NCBI RefSeq assembly: GCF_039724765.1
Contig: NZ_CP155730.1
Location: 248,001-312,000 of the forward strand
DNA: 64,000 bases
DNA from: Sagittula stellata E-37
GTDB taxonomy: Bacteria > Pseudomonadota > Alphaproteobacteria > Rhodobacterales > Rhodobacteraceae
Reading direction: 5' to 3'
Shown here piece after piece: positions 37,151 through 45,607 of this stretch. The first letter of the stretch is position 1; each line of letters starts with the position of its first letter. The position numbers were made by a program, and so were the translations under genes. Below the pieces are notes generated by a model, which saw nothing but the letters and a program-made list of their open reading frames with translations, had not been told where the DNA came from and ran no database searches.

Positions 37151-37395
37151 ACAACCGCCTCATCCTTCGCGTCGCCGGAAATGCATCGACCATGTGCGAC
37201 GAGAACTTGGCGTATCGGAGCGCCGGGCCTGCCGCACGTTCGGGCAGCATCGGTCCACGCAGCGCAAGGTATCCCGCGCCGGAGGACGAGGAGCGCCTGA
37301 CCGACAATATCATCGAGCTGGCCGATCAATACGGGCGCAATGGCTACCGCATGGTCACCGGCCTGCTGAACAACGCTGGCTGGCAGGTGATACCG

Positions 37396-37436
37396 CTGCC
37401 TGGCAGGCGATTTGCGCTGCAAATCTGCCGAGAGGG
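37396..37436 (+). repeat. hairpin repeat family 1, copy A
   Basis: Starts CTGCCTGGCAG, ends CGAGAGGG. Stem GATTTGC, loop GCT, GCAAATC is perfect, with outer GGCA/TGCC pairing. It lies at a deletion junction in orfB, between the codons for NAGWQV and DELLNG. It is followed directly by CAATGGACGA, identical to the terminal repeat of family 2. Confidence 0.75.
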
Positions 37437-37525
37437 CAATGGACGAGCTCTTGAATGGTGAAATCCTCTACAGCTTGCGCGAAGCCCATCTCCTGATCGA
37501 GCTATAGCGCATACACTACAACACT

Positions 37526-37564
37526 CCCTCTCGGGACATCACTGCGTGATGCCCTGCCGGGCAG
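37526..37564 (-). repeat. hairpin repeat family 1, copy B
   Basis: On the minus strand it starts CTGCCCGGCAG and ends CGAGAGGG, with stem GGGCATCAC, loop GCA, GTGATGTCC (eight pairs plus one G-T). It is a clean insertion in orfB between the codons for HYNT and RPHSALGY, normally separated by one residue. Confidence 0.75.
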
Positions 37565-37684
37565 TGGTCAGGCCGCACAGCGCATTAGGCTATCGCCCAC
37601 CCGCGCCAGAAAGCGTCATCCCAACGGACCAGAGGCCCACGATGCACCAACAATCAAACCCGACCACCCGATGGGGGCAGACCA

Positions 37685-38018
37685 GCCCTCCGGTCTCCCC
37701 CAGCCGAGAGTAGCCAAGCCGCAAAGCGTCGCGATAGAGAGCAACCTCCTTGGCGGCGGGGGACTGCGGATCTTCAGGAAACAAATCGGCCTAGAACAAC
37801 TCGTCCTGCGTTGTGGCAATGTTTTCGATCTCTGATGACGCCTTGGCTTCTTGCAGAGCCAACGTGTCGATCAGAATGCCCTGGTTCGGGATTGTCTTGG
37901 CTTGGCCCTTGAGGTCGGAAAGGGCACGGCTGGCGCGCGTCAAAGCCTTCAGCACTGGGATCGTTTCAATCTCCGTCGCAGGAGGGAGGTCCGGAATGGC
38001 GTATGTTGGCTTTAACAT
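37685..38018 (-). pseudogene. Fic-family protein, N-terminal fragment truncated by IS3
   Basis: From the ATG at 38018 it reads MLKPTYAIPDLPPATEIETI, then LALQEAKASSEIENIATTQD, ELF, a TAG stop at about 37793 where Gln is usual, then ADLFPEDPQSPAAKEVALYR and RDALRLGYSRLGETGGL, where the IS3 end cuts in. This is the Fic N-terminal domain that precedes the AMPylation core; the catalytic HxFx(D/E)GNGRxxR part is gone. Confidence 0.8.
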
Positions 38019-38839
38019 GTTCCCGGCCTAATGTTAGCAAAGTGCGTTTTGTTTGACGTGAGCGTGGCGTCATGTCGAAAAGAGCCACGTCTTTAACATG
38101 ATGTGCCTTCAGTTCCGTTGAGAACGGCGCTGAGAAATTCGGACACGGTAGCGAAAAACCACGTGATTGGGTCAGCCGTCCGGGAAAATGCTCGTGGTTT
38201 GGGTCAAGTCACTGTCGCAGACACATGCTCTTGGTGTTGGACATTTTGGCTGCGTAATCGCCTGAGGTAACGCGGCCTCCGGGTCCGCGGGGCGCGCATG
38301 CAGCGGTTGTTCCCAAGTCGGCGGCGATCGCGTGTGGTAGGGCAGGTCCTGACATTGAACTTCAGCTTGTTGATATGCGTACCATTTTCACCCTATGGTT
38401 GAGTTCTGGCGAATGCGCCTTGTGTCCAACCAACCCGGCATCCGCTGTCCGTCTCGGAAACCGTACCCACCGTCCAATAGGCAGAGGCGCAAGGTGACGC
38501 GAGAAATCTGAGGGCATGGTTTTCGCCGCCACGGAGTTGGGTAGGGGGTCAACCTGTCCCGACTGGCAAGGGGACATGGGCTGGCATGGGCTCCCCGTAT
38601 CTCTCTGTCTCCTGGGCCATACCTTCGACTGAAAATCCCCTAATCCCGTTCGGTCTCCTGCGCGCAACCCCGCGTCAGTCCGGGCCGTGTTGGCCGCCTG
38701 TGGCGTCCTGCCCGCTCCACCCCGGACCTCTGGGGGTGTCCGGTGTCCATGCTGTCCACCGTGCACGCGTCACCCGACGGGCTTTTTCCGGGTCTTGTCG
38801 AAGGGACGGTCCCGAAGGCAGGACACACAGGAGCTTATC
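38019..38839. other. 820-base region without a recognised gene, upstream of ssb
   Basis: The first third is AT-richer and probably holds the promoter of the lost Fic gene. Near 38247-38265 GGCTGCGTAATCGCCTGA resembles half of hairpin repeat family 1 (minus orientation) but lacks its ends. Short direct repeats occur (CATGGGCT twice near 38576, GGTGTCC twice near 38738). No replication-origin pattern could be supported. Confidence 0.35.
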
Positions 38840-39244
38840 ATGCAGAACATGGTTATCCTCGCCGGCAACATCGGTCAGACCCCCGAAATCCGCACCACCC
38901 AGAGCGGTACCAAGATCACCAACTTTAGCCTCGCCACCTCGCGCCCCCGCCTCTCGGAAGGCCGTGTGATGCGCGACGAGAACGGCTACCGGGTCATGGA
39001 CACCGAATGGCACCGCATCACCTGCTTCAACGGACTCGGCAAGACGGTCGCGGAGCATTGCGAAATGGGCATGAAGGTCCTCGTCCATGGCCGCATCCAC
39101 TACACCAAGTGGATCGGTAGCATGGGGAACGACCGCTACGGCTGCGAGATTATCGCCGAGAAGGTCGACTTCCTGAGCCGCCCGAAGTCGGCCGAGAACG
39201 AAAACCCCGAGCTGGTCGACCGCGACGACGAGATCCCGTTCTGA
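38840..39244 (+). CDS. ssb: plasmid-type single-stranded DNA-binding protein
   Basis: 134 residues. An OB-fold SSB: MVILAGNIGQTPEIRTTQSG, ITNFSLATSRP, WHRITCFNGLGKTVAEHCEM, GMKVLVHGRIHYTKW, and a short acidic tail ending DRDDEIPF, the conserved SSB tip that recruits partner proteins. It is shorter than chromosomal SSB (about 170) because the linker is nearly absent, as in plasmid and phage SSBs. RBS AGGAGC is five bases from the ATG. Binds ssDNA during replication and transfer. Confidence 0.9.
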   Translation: MQNMVILAGNIGQTPEIRTTQSGTKITNFSLATSRPRLSEGRVMRDENGYRVMDTEWHRITCFNGLGKTVAEHCEMGMKVLVHGRIHYTKWIGSMGNDRYGCEIIAEKVDFLSRPKSAENENPELVDRDDEIPF

Positions 39245-39264
39245 GAACGGGGTCTACCCTCGGG

Positions 39265-39286
39265 CCCGGCGGGGAAACCCGCCGGG
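39265..39286 (+). terminator. hairpin after ssb
   Basis: CCCGGCGGG, loop GAAA, CCCGCCGGG: perfect 9-bp stem with a GNRA tetraloop, 20 bases after the ssb stop, followed by TTCGGG. Confidence 0.6.
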
Positions 39287-39710
39287 TTCGGGCGATCTCG
39301 GCCCAGAGCCGACATTCGTGGGACCGACCCTTCCCGAGCGCAGGTTTCCAAGAGCTGCCGTAGATGATCTGAGCAGCATCTCAGCCGTCAGGTGTTTGTG
39401 CTGAGAGCTCCTTCGCGGCATGGGCGGGCGGGCGCCCGCGTCAGGCATCCAAGCCACTGATTGGCCGTTGCTTGTCTAACGCGTATTTGAACAGTGGCCT
39501 GTCCGCCGTATCCTCGCAACCGGCACGCGCCTAAGCTTCGACAATGTCCTGCGCCATCTCGCCAATTCCATCGAGGTGCGCTGCGAAACGCCGCTGCTAT
39601 AGGGTCTGGCCCGAGAATAGTCAGGGCGACCCCGGACTGATCTTCGCCGACAGCGCCGTCGCGCCGGACGGCGCGGTGGACGCCCTGAGCGTGTCTTCCT
39701 GGATTCCGTC
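39287..39710. other. intergenic region, probably remains of a sensor kinase gene
   Basis: No intact gene. From about 39480 the sequence leads into the kinase fragment at 39711, but the frame is broken by a stop at about 39600 (CTATAG), so no clear motif can be read. Confidence 0.35.
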
Positions 39711-40067
39711 ATGACCAAGCTGGCGCTGTCCTGCATCCTCGGAAATGCCCTTCCGCACGGCAGCGATATGGTGGAGGTGTGTTCGCTTGCTGGGCCGGAT
39801 GGGCTTTCTTTCGAGCTCAGGGACAACGGCGATGCCTTGGAAGAGTGTCAGCTCGGTGTTCTGATGAGCCCGTTCCAGACGGGCTTGGACGTGAATACGC
39901 GTAAGACAGGGAGTGTCGGCCTCGGCCTGCCACTTACCAAGTGTCTCGTCGAGATGCAGAGCGGCGAGCTGGAGATCGACCGTCGAGACGGGTGGACCGT
40001 GGTTACGGTCAAGCTGCCGAAGTGGCGGACAGAGATTGCCGCGGTTGAACCGGAGAGAGATTCATAG
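39711..40067 (+). pseudogene. sensor histidine kinase, HATPase fragment
   Basis: 118 residues covering the end of an ATP-binding domain: ILGNALPHGSDMVEVCSL, FELRDNGDALEECQLGVLMS, then the G2-like SVGLGLPLTKCLVEMQSGEL and WTVVTVKLP. The dimerisation domain with the phospho-His and any sensor are missing, and the DxGxG box is altered (DNGDA). Remnant, unlikely to signal. Confidence 0.7.
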
Positions 40068-40330
40068 AGGAATAGGCGGTGCCGGGCGCCTGGCCCGGCA
40101 GCACTACGTGGCTCTGTATCCCGAACGCGGCGAGCTCCAACGCCATCACCTCAGTGAGCGCGTTCACCGCTGCCTTGCTGGCGGTGTAGACCGACAGCAG
40201 GTCGAAGGTCTTCAGCGTCACGCTTGAGGTCCCGTTGATGATAGCCCCCAGCCAGGCGCGCGCAGAACTGCGGCAGCACGACCTGGATCATCGTGATGGT
40301 GCCTCCGCTCAGCCCCCGATTTTCGCAAGT
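40060..40330 (-). pseudogene. short-chain dehydrogenase/reductase fragment
   Basis: Readable pieces are MIQVVLPQFCARLAGG (from about 40295), a frame change, then TLKTFDLLSVYTASKAAVNA with the catalytic Y-T-A-S-K, and LTEVMALELAAFGIQSHVVL, PGQAPGT. Both ends of the gene are lost. It is not the missing part of the SDR at 19.3 kb because the two overlap in the same domain region. Confidence 0.75.
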
Positions 40331-40332
40331 AG

Positions 40333-41211
40333 TCACGCGACCTCAATGAACTCCAGGAAAAGCCTGGCGGCAGGGCTGACTGGGCGGTCACCGCGCCTCA
40401 GGATCGAGATGGGCCGTTCGACAACCGGCAGGAGGGGCCTCAGGGTGATCCGCTCGTCCCTGGCGAAAGGTCTGCATGCCAGTTCCGAGAGCACGCTGAC
40501 GCCTAGACCGTTCCGGACGAGCCCGATGGTTGTCGGCACGAAGGAGCATTCGATGGCGCTTCCCGCCCCCTCGACGCCCAGGTGCCGCCGGACGCTGGCG
40601 CGCGTGTTGGACCCTGCCGCGCCTTCCACCAGTGTTTCAGCCGCAAAATCGGACCAGCTTACCGTCTCCTGCGCGCAGAGCCGGTGTCCGGCAGGCAGCA
40701 CGGCGATGAAGCTGTCGGTGCGGACCACATCGGCAGAGAGGTCGCGCTCCTCTTCTCCGGCGACACCGAAGCCAAGGTCGACCTCGCCCGAGCGGATCGC
40801 CCGAGAGACCTCGGCGTTGAGCGCGTCCCGGACGGCGACGCGGATGCCGGGATAGGCACTGACGAAGCGGCGCAGCGCCGGGGCCACGATCTCGGTCACG
40901 GCCGAGGGCAGAGAGGCAATGGAGAGCTGGCCGATCCGCCCTGCGGCAAGGTCCCGCAGCCGGTCCGTGGCCCGGTCGACATCGGAGAGGATGCGCCGCG
41001 CTTCTGGGATCAGCGTCTCGCCTGCCGCGGTCGGACGCGCGCGCCGCGCTGTCCGATCGAAAAGCGGCAGGCCCACGATCTCTTCTGCCTGGCGGAGCGA
41101 GGCGCTGAGTGCAGGCTGGCTGACGCCCAGGTCCTGAGATGCCGCAGTGATGGACCCTGCGTCTGCGATGGCGAGGATAACGCGGAGGTGACGGGTGGAG
41201 AGTGACTGCAT
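40333..41211 (-). CDS. LysR-family transcriptional regulator of the TAXI-TRAP locus
   Basis: 292 residues. HTH: RHLRVILAIADAGSITAASQ, LGVSQPALSASLRQAEEIVG, LFDRTARRARPTAAG; effector domain from about residue 90 (IGQLSIASLPSAVTEIVAPA), with GLGVSVLSELACR near the end. Divergent from the TAXI binding-protein gene across 94 bases, the usual LysR arrangement, so it probably controls the transporter and the hydrolase in response to their substrate. Confidence 0.9.
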   Translation of the reverse strand: MQSLSTRHLRVILAIADAGSITAASQDLGVSQPALSASLRQAEEIVGLPLFDRTARRARPTAAGETLIPEARRILSDVDRATDRLRDLAAGRIGQLSIASLPSAVTEIVAPALRRFVSAYPGIRVAVRDALNAEVSRAIRSGEVDLGFGVAGEEERDLSADVVRTDSFIAVLPAGHRLCAQETVSWSDFAAETLVEGAAGSNTRASVRRHLGVEGAGSAIECSFVPTTIGLVRNGLGVSVLSELACRPFARDERITLRPLLPVVERPISILRRGDRPVSPAARLFLEFIEVA

Positions 41212-41305
41212 CCCAGAATCTCATGTTATGGCGAAATAAAAACAAACAATTTTTCTTATCGAACGAAAAGAGGGAAAAGGTCGGGGTGTCCAAGGGAGGA
41301 GACCC

Positions 41306-42268
41306 ATGAAACCATTTACCCGCCTCGTCGCGGCGCTTCTTTGCGCCGCCAGCTCCATCGCGGCGCCCGTTGCCGCAGAAACCCAGCTCAACATGGGTGG
41401 CTCGACGACGACTTCGACCTTCTATCCGTACTACAGTTCCCTGGCGAACGGCATATCGGCCGCCAATTCGGAGCTGAACGTCACTGTGGTCAGCCCGGGC
41501 GGCTTCGCCGCAAACTCCGTCCTGATGCAGGAAGGGGACATCGACTTCGGAGGCATCTCGCCCGACCTCATCGCCGATGCGGAAGCCGAGGGCTATGACG
41601 GCTTCCGTGTGCTCTGGTGGACGCTTCCGGCGATCCAAAACATGATGGCGACCGACGCCAGCGGGATCACCGACCTAGCCGGCTTCGAGGGCCGCTGCTT
41701 CCATCCAGGAATGAACGGGTCGTCGCAGCAGAAGAACATGCTGCGCGTGCTGCAGGCGCTCGATATCAAGCCGGACCTTTACATGTCCGACAGCACCGAC
41801 GCGATCAGCGCATTGAAAAACGGCCGCTGTGACGGACAGATGCGCGCGACCCAAGCGCCGCGCCTGGACAGCGCATCGGCCGAGTTGAACCTGACGACCC
41901 CAGTCCACCCCATCGGCTATACCGACGAGCAGATCGAGAAGATCCGCGCCGCGATGCCCTGGATGGGGTTTTACGACATGCCCGCTGGCGTGACCGAAGG
42001 CTCCGAACCCTACACCGTGCACGCGGTCTGGATTGGCTTCACCGCCACCGAAAGGATGGAGGAGGACATGGCCTACCAGCTCGTGAAGGGTATGCTCGAT
42101 TCGACTGACACCCAGGCTGCTGCGCTCCCGGCAATCGAAGGCGTGGACATCGCCCAGCAGACGCTCGATGTCTCGGAATATCCACTGCATGCCGGAGCCG
42201 TCCGAGCCTATCGCGAGGCCGGCTACGAGGTGCCGGCCCGGCTTCTTCCGCCCGAACTTCAAGACTGA
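41306..42268 (+). CDS. TAXI-family TRAP transporter substrate-binding protein
   Basis: 320 residues. Sec signal (MKPFTRLVAALLCAASSIAA, cleaved near VAAE) and the TAXI lead LNMGGSTTTSTFYPYYSSL, VVSPGGFAANSVLMQEGDID, FGGISPDLIADAEAEG, GRCFHPGMNGSSQQKNMLRV, then KNGRCDGQMRATQAPRLDSA. It captures a carboxylate-type solute in the periplasm and docks to the fused permease downstream. GGGAGGAGA precedes the ATG. Ligand unknown. Confidence 0.88.
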   Translation: MKPFTRLVAALLCAASSIAAPVAAETQLNMGGSTTTSTFYPYYSSLANGISAANSELNVTVVSPGGFAANSVLMQEGDIDFGGISPDLIADAEAEGYDGFRVLWWTLPAIQNMMATDASGITDLAGFEGRCFHPGMNGSSQQKNMLRVLQALDIKPDLYMSDSTDAISALKNGRCDGQMRATQAPRLDSASAELNLTTPVHPIGYTDEQIEKIRAAMPWMGFYDMPAGVTEGSEPYTVHAVWIGFTATERMEEDMAYQLVKGMLDSTDTQAAALPAIEGVDIAQQTLDVSEYPLHAGAVRAYREAGYEVPARLLPPELQD

Positions 42269-42351
42269 CCTGGTCTGCCCGGTCCGACCTGGTGAACGTC
42301 CCGGAGCCGATCCGGGGCCACCACCGGCGGACCGGGTCAATTTCCCGGTGC

Positions 42352-42372
42352 GACCGGCCTGAGCGGCCGGTC
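42352..42372 (+). terminator. intercistronic hairpin between TAXI binding protein and permease
   Basis: GACCGGCC, loop TGAGC, GGCCGGTC: a perfect 8-bp stem 84 bases after the stop. This could stabilise the abundant binding-protein mRNA while lowering permease expression, a common setup for transporter operons. Confidence 0.5.
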
Positions 42373-42458
42373 CCCGGACGGAAGGAGAAGCCGCCGTGCG
42401 ACGGCCCTTCCCTGCCGCAGAGCCACCGATCACACAAGCGGGGTGCAGGAGGATTTCC

Positions 42459-44399
42459 ATGCAGACGAGCGAAAAGACATCGGGCCCGGACACTCCGTCC
42501 GATCCGATCGCGTATGAGGGCTGGCGCCGCGCCGTCGTCCTCTCTCTCTCCGCCGGACTCATCGGCCTGACGGCTTGGGGCGCGGCATTCGGGCAATTGC
42601 CCAATGTGCAACATCGCGCCATCGTGCTGGCCTTGGTGGCGGGCCTGGCGGTCATGATCGCGCCGGCCGGACGGTCCGGGCGGCTGGCCGGTCTACCGGG
42701 TCGCGTTCTCGACATCGCAATGCTGGGCACGATCCTCGTCGCGGCAGGCTGGGTATATGCCAACTACTGGGACGTGATGATGAACCCCGTCGCGCGCCGC
42801 CCCGAGGCGGTGGTGCTCGGCCTCGCGCTTGTCGCCGCGATCCTTGAGCTCTCGCGCCGCACGATCGGATGGACTTTTGCCATCCTGGTCGGGATCTTTG
42901 GCGCCTATGCACTCTGGGGAGACCTCCTGCCCGGCCGGATCGGTCACGGCGGCGTCAGCCTCCGGATGCTGACCTCGATGCTGTACCTGTCTACCGATGG
43001 GATCTGGGGACAGGTCTTCGACATCTTTTGCAGCTTCCTGATCCTTTTCATCCTGTTCTCGGCCCTGATGATGGCGACCGGCGCAGGCGAGACCATGATG
43101 GACATTGCCAAGCTGGTCGGCGGGCGCCTGCGCGGCGGACCGGCCAAGATCTCGGTGATCTCTTCGGCCATGGTCGGATCGATGACCGGCTCTTCCGTGA
43201 CCAACGTCGCGATGACCGGCAACTTCACCATCCCGATGATGAAGCGCATGGGCTACCGCCCCGAGGTCGCCGGCGGCATCGAAGCCACCGCCTCGTCCGG
43301 CGGGCAGATCACGCCGCCGCTGATGGGCGCGGGCCTCTTCCTCATGGCGGAGTTCCTGAACCTGCCCGTCGGTCACATGATGACGCTCGCGCTGGTGCCC
43401 GCCCTGCTGTTCTACGCCGGCGTCCTTGCCTCAGTGCATTTCGAGAGCGTTCGCTCGGGGATCGGCCAGTTGCCGGAGGAAGATATGCCGGACGCCGCAC
43501 GGCTGAAGCGTCCGGCCGTCTGGCTGCCGCTCGCCGCCCCCTTCTGCGTTCTGCTCTTCATGCTGTTGTCGGGCTTCGCGGTCGGCCTGTCGATCCTGTC
43601 GGCCTGCCTGACGCTCGCCGCCCTGCACCTCCTGATCGGCGAGTCACAGGGCACAGGTTTGCTCGGACGGGCCAGGAACCTCAGCGCAGCGCTGCTCGAA
43701 GCCGCGGAACCGCTGGTAACGCTGGGCGCGCTCTGCGCGGCCGCCGGGGTGCTGATCGGGGTCATCGGTTTTGTCGGCATCGGCGTGAAGTTCGGCGATG
43801 CCGTCCTGTCGCTGTCCTCGGACAACCTGTTCCTCGCACTGGTGCTGGCAGGCTGCGTCGTCATGGTGATCGGCATGGGGATGCCCACAACCGCAGCCTA
43901 CGTGCTGGCCGTGTCCACCATCCTGACCGCTTTCGATGCACTCGGCATCGCTCCGCTTCAGGCGCACATGTTCGTCTTCTACTTCGCAACGCTCTCGGCG
44001 ATCACCCCCCCGGTCTGCGCGGCGGTCTTCGTCGCGGCGGGCCTTGCCAAGGCCTCGTGGTGGGCGACCGCGGTTCAAACGGTGCGCTTCGCGATCATCA
44101 AGTACCTGCTGCCCTTCCTCTTCGTGTTCCGTCCCGAGACGCTCCTGGAGGGCGCCCCGGTCGAGATCGCGCTGGCACTGGCGGCCTGCCTGATCGGCAC
44201 GATCGCCCTGTCGGCGGCCTTCGCGGGATGGTTCGCCGGACCGCTGGGACGCGCGCTTCAGGGCGTGACGCTGGTGGCCGGGCTGATGCTGCTCTGGCCA
44301 TCCCTTGCGCTGAACATCGTCGGCGCGTTGATTGTGAGCGCGGTCGCGCTCCGCTCCCGGCTGGCGCGTCCCAAGGTGGCAGCGGGAGAGCGCCCGTGA
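42459..44399 (+). CDS. TRAP transporter fused permease (DctQ-DctM type, TAXI class)
   Basis: 646 residues. A short N-terminal 4-TM part (to about residue 165) is joined to a DctM-like 12-TM part: GRLRGGPAKISVISSAMVGS, MTGSSVTNVAMTGNFTIPMM, GYRPEVAGGIEATASSGGQI, TPPLMGAGLFLMAEFL, and GMGMPTTAAYVLAVSTILTA. Na+ symport of the captured solute is expected. The start at 42459 has AGGAGGA six bases upstream. The stop overlaps a GTG start of the next gene. Confidence 0.9.
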   Translation: MQTSEKTSGPDTPSDPIAYEGWRRAVVLSLSAGLIGLTAWGAAFGQLPNVQHRAIVLALVAGLAVMIAPAGRSGRLAGLPGRVLDIAMLGTILVAAGWVYANYWDVMMNPVARRPEAVVLGLALVAAILELSRRTIGWTFAILVGIFGAYALWGDLLPGRIGHGGVSLRMLTSMLYLSTDGIWGQVFDIFCSFLILFILFSALMMATGAGETMMDIAKLVGGRLRGGPAKISVISSAMVGSMTGSSVTNVAMTGNFTIPMMKRMGYRPEVAGGIEATASSGGQITPPLMGAGLFLMAEFLNLPVGHMMTLALVPALLFYAGVLASVHFESVRSGIGQLPEEDMPDAARLKRPAVWLPLAAPFCVLLFMLLSGFAVGLSILSACLTLAALHLLIGESQGTGLLGRARNLSAALLEAAEPLVTLGALCAAAGVLIGVIGFVGIGVKFGDAVLSLSSDNLFLALVLAGCVVMVIGMGMPTTAAYVLAVSTILTAFDALGIAPLQAHMFVFYFATLSAITPPVCAAVFVAAGLAKASWWATAVQTVRFAIIKYLLPFLFVFRPETLLEGAPVEIALALAACLIGTIALSAAFAGWFAGPLGRALQGVTLVAGLMLLWPSLALNIVGALIVSAVALRSRLARPKVAAGERP

Positions 44400-45250
44400 C
44401 GGATGTCCCGAAGACCATGCGGCCCGACGTCGATCTGTCCACCTTCTGCACGGCCCGTATGCTGCCCTCGGGAGGACGGCTGTGGGTCGCGGCCCCTTCC
44501 GGCCCACAGGTCGGAGCGCCGGTGCTGCTGGTCCATGGCGCCTATCACGGCGCATGGTGCTACGCCCTCTGGATGCGGCGCCTCCTGGCGCGCGGCCGCG
44601 CAGTCGCGGCCGTCGACTGGCCCGGACACGGCGGCCTGCCGCAGCCAGCGGGCTTCGCCGCCCTCGGGGTCGCGGACTTTGCCCGGACGGTGGAAGAGGC
44701 GCTGGACCAGATGCTGACGCCGCCTGTGGCGGTCGGCCACTCGCTGGGCGCGCTGGTGCTGGCGCTCGCGGCCGAGGGGCGGAAGCTGCCCGCGGTCGTG
44801 CTTCTCGCCCCGTCGCCGCCGGGCAACATGCTCGGGGTAACAGCCGTTCCGCTCCTTCCCGACGGGCAGCCTTTTGGCCCCCCCGGTGCGGACCGGTTCC
44901 GCGACGTCTACATGGGCGGAGCGCCCGACGCCGGAGACTGGCTGCCCCGACTTGGCCCCGAAAGCCCGGCAGCGCTGAACGACCGTTACGGCCTGAAGAT
45001 CAACGTGACAGGGGGGGCCGACCGGGGGCTTGTGGTCGAGGCGGGGCGGGAAGACCCGCTGCGCCATCCTGAGGGACAGGACGCCGCCGTCGCTGCCTTC
45101 TTCGGCTACGACTACCGGTATCTGCCGGAGGCTCCCCATTGCATGATGATGCACGATCCGGGCGACGCAGCTTTCGCCTGCCTGTCGGATTGGCTGGACA
45201 GCCTGGACGAAACTGAGACCCCGCACTGCGGGGTGCTCGCCGAGCGGTGA
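44396..45250 (+). CDS. alpha/beta hydrolase coupled to the TRAP transporter
   Basis: 284 residues starting with GTG that overlaps the permease stop (GTGA), with GGGAGAG six bases upstream. Oxyanion strand LLVHGAYHGAWCYALW, DWPGHGG, nucleophile elbow VGHSLGALV (Ser in GHSLG), and a C-terminal His in PEAPHCMMMHDPGD. The overlap implies strict co-translation with the importer, so it probably opens an ester, lactone or C-C bond in the imported compound. Confidence 0.82.
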   Translation: MTDVPKTMRPDVDLSTFCTARMLPSGGRLWVAAPSGPQVGAPVLLVHGAYHGAWCYALWMRRLLARGRAVAAVDWPGHGGLPQPAGFAALGVADFARTVEEALDQMLTPPVAVGHSLGALVLALAAEGRKLPAVVLLAPSPPGNMLGVTAVPLLPDGQPFGPPGADRFRDVYMGGAPDAGDWLPRLGPESPAALNDRYGLKINVTGGADRGLVVEAGREDPLRHPEGQDAAVAAFFGYDYRYLPEAPHCMMMHDPGDAAFACLSDWLDSLDETETPHCGVLAER

Positions 45251-45553
45251 GACTACCCGGGCGGCACCACTTGCATCACCTATTCGAACATCGCCCGGGG
45301 CCGCGCCTGAGCCCCCCGATAAGCAGCCTTGTACCAATTCCACCAGGTGCGCAGCATTCAAATGCTGATACGAGTACCTATTTGTGACTCCGGGCAGCCT
45401 TTCTTCTTTCACAGAGCTCAGGAGACGACCAAGCAGGTCAAGTAAAAGAAGGTCGGCTCTGCTTGTTCTACTACATGGGCCGCGCCTATTCCGCGAACTA
45501 CCGCTTTCCGCCGTGACCACCTTCTAGAGTGAGAGGAGTGCCGGTTTCTCGGT
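45251..45553. other. intergenic region, end of TAXI locus
   Basis: About 300 bases with no supported gene. It marks the border between the TAXI locus and the plasmid backbone genes. Confidence 0.35.
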
Positions 45554-45593
45554 GACGGGTTGAGTGCTGGGAGAGTGGCTTCCGGCGCCCGTC
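45554..45593 (+). promoter_or_regulatory. leader inverted repeat upstream of DUF932 gene
   Basis: GACGGG (45554-45559) and CCCGTC (45588-45593) enclose a purine-rich loop containing GGGAGAG. It ends 14 bases before the ATG. Similar stem plus GAGAG loop arrangements precede three other backbone genes. Confidence 0.4.
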
Positions 45594-45607
45594 GCGGGAG
45601 ATAGCCG

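Larger units (their letters stand above)
36845..37660 (+). pseudogene. IS3-family transposase OrfA plus broken OrfB
   Basis: OrfA (from 36845): PEETISKLRQVEVLQGQGAT, QIGVTQQTFYRWRKLYGGMQ, LKELEKENQRLRRAVSDLTL, intact up to AAKGNF near 37120, where a palindromic repeat extends the frame. OrfB pieces: RRELGVSERRACRTFGQHRS, LTDNIIELADQYGRNGYRMV, TGLLNNAGWQV (to 37390), a repeat, DELLNGEILYSLREAHLLIE with a TAG stop, RIHYNT, another repeat, and RPHSALGY-like codons. The rve catalytic core is deleted. Confidence 0.8.
36797..37684 (+). mobile_element. IS3-family remnant (second copy, different from the one at 18 kb)
   Basis: The ends are taken as TGGTCCACC at 36797 and the imperfect inverted counterpart ending CAGACCA at 37684. 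It contains an intact orfA and scattered pieces of orfB with roughly 110 central residues of OrfB missing. Three palindromic repeats sit inside (37123, 37396, 37526). It interrupts a Fic-family gene at its right end. Confidence 0.7.

Noticed and set aside
38247..38265. Possible sixth copy of hairpin repeat family 1
   Set aside because: About 17 bases match the inner part of one copy, but neither constant end is present.
40060..40330. SDR fragment as the missing half of the SDR gene at 19.3 kb
   Set aside because: The two fragments overlap in the same central region of the fold, so they come from different genes.
42869..44395. Long plus-strand frame overlapping the TRAP permease and continuous with the hydrolase frame
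   Set aside because: The translation is Arg-rich and motif-free until the GTG at 44396, where hydrolase homology begins. It is an out-of-frame shadow of the permease.
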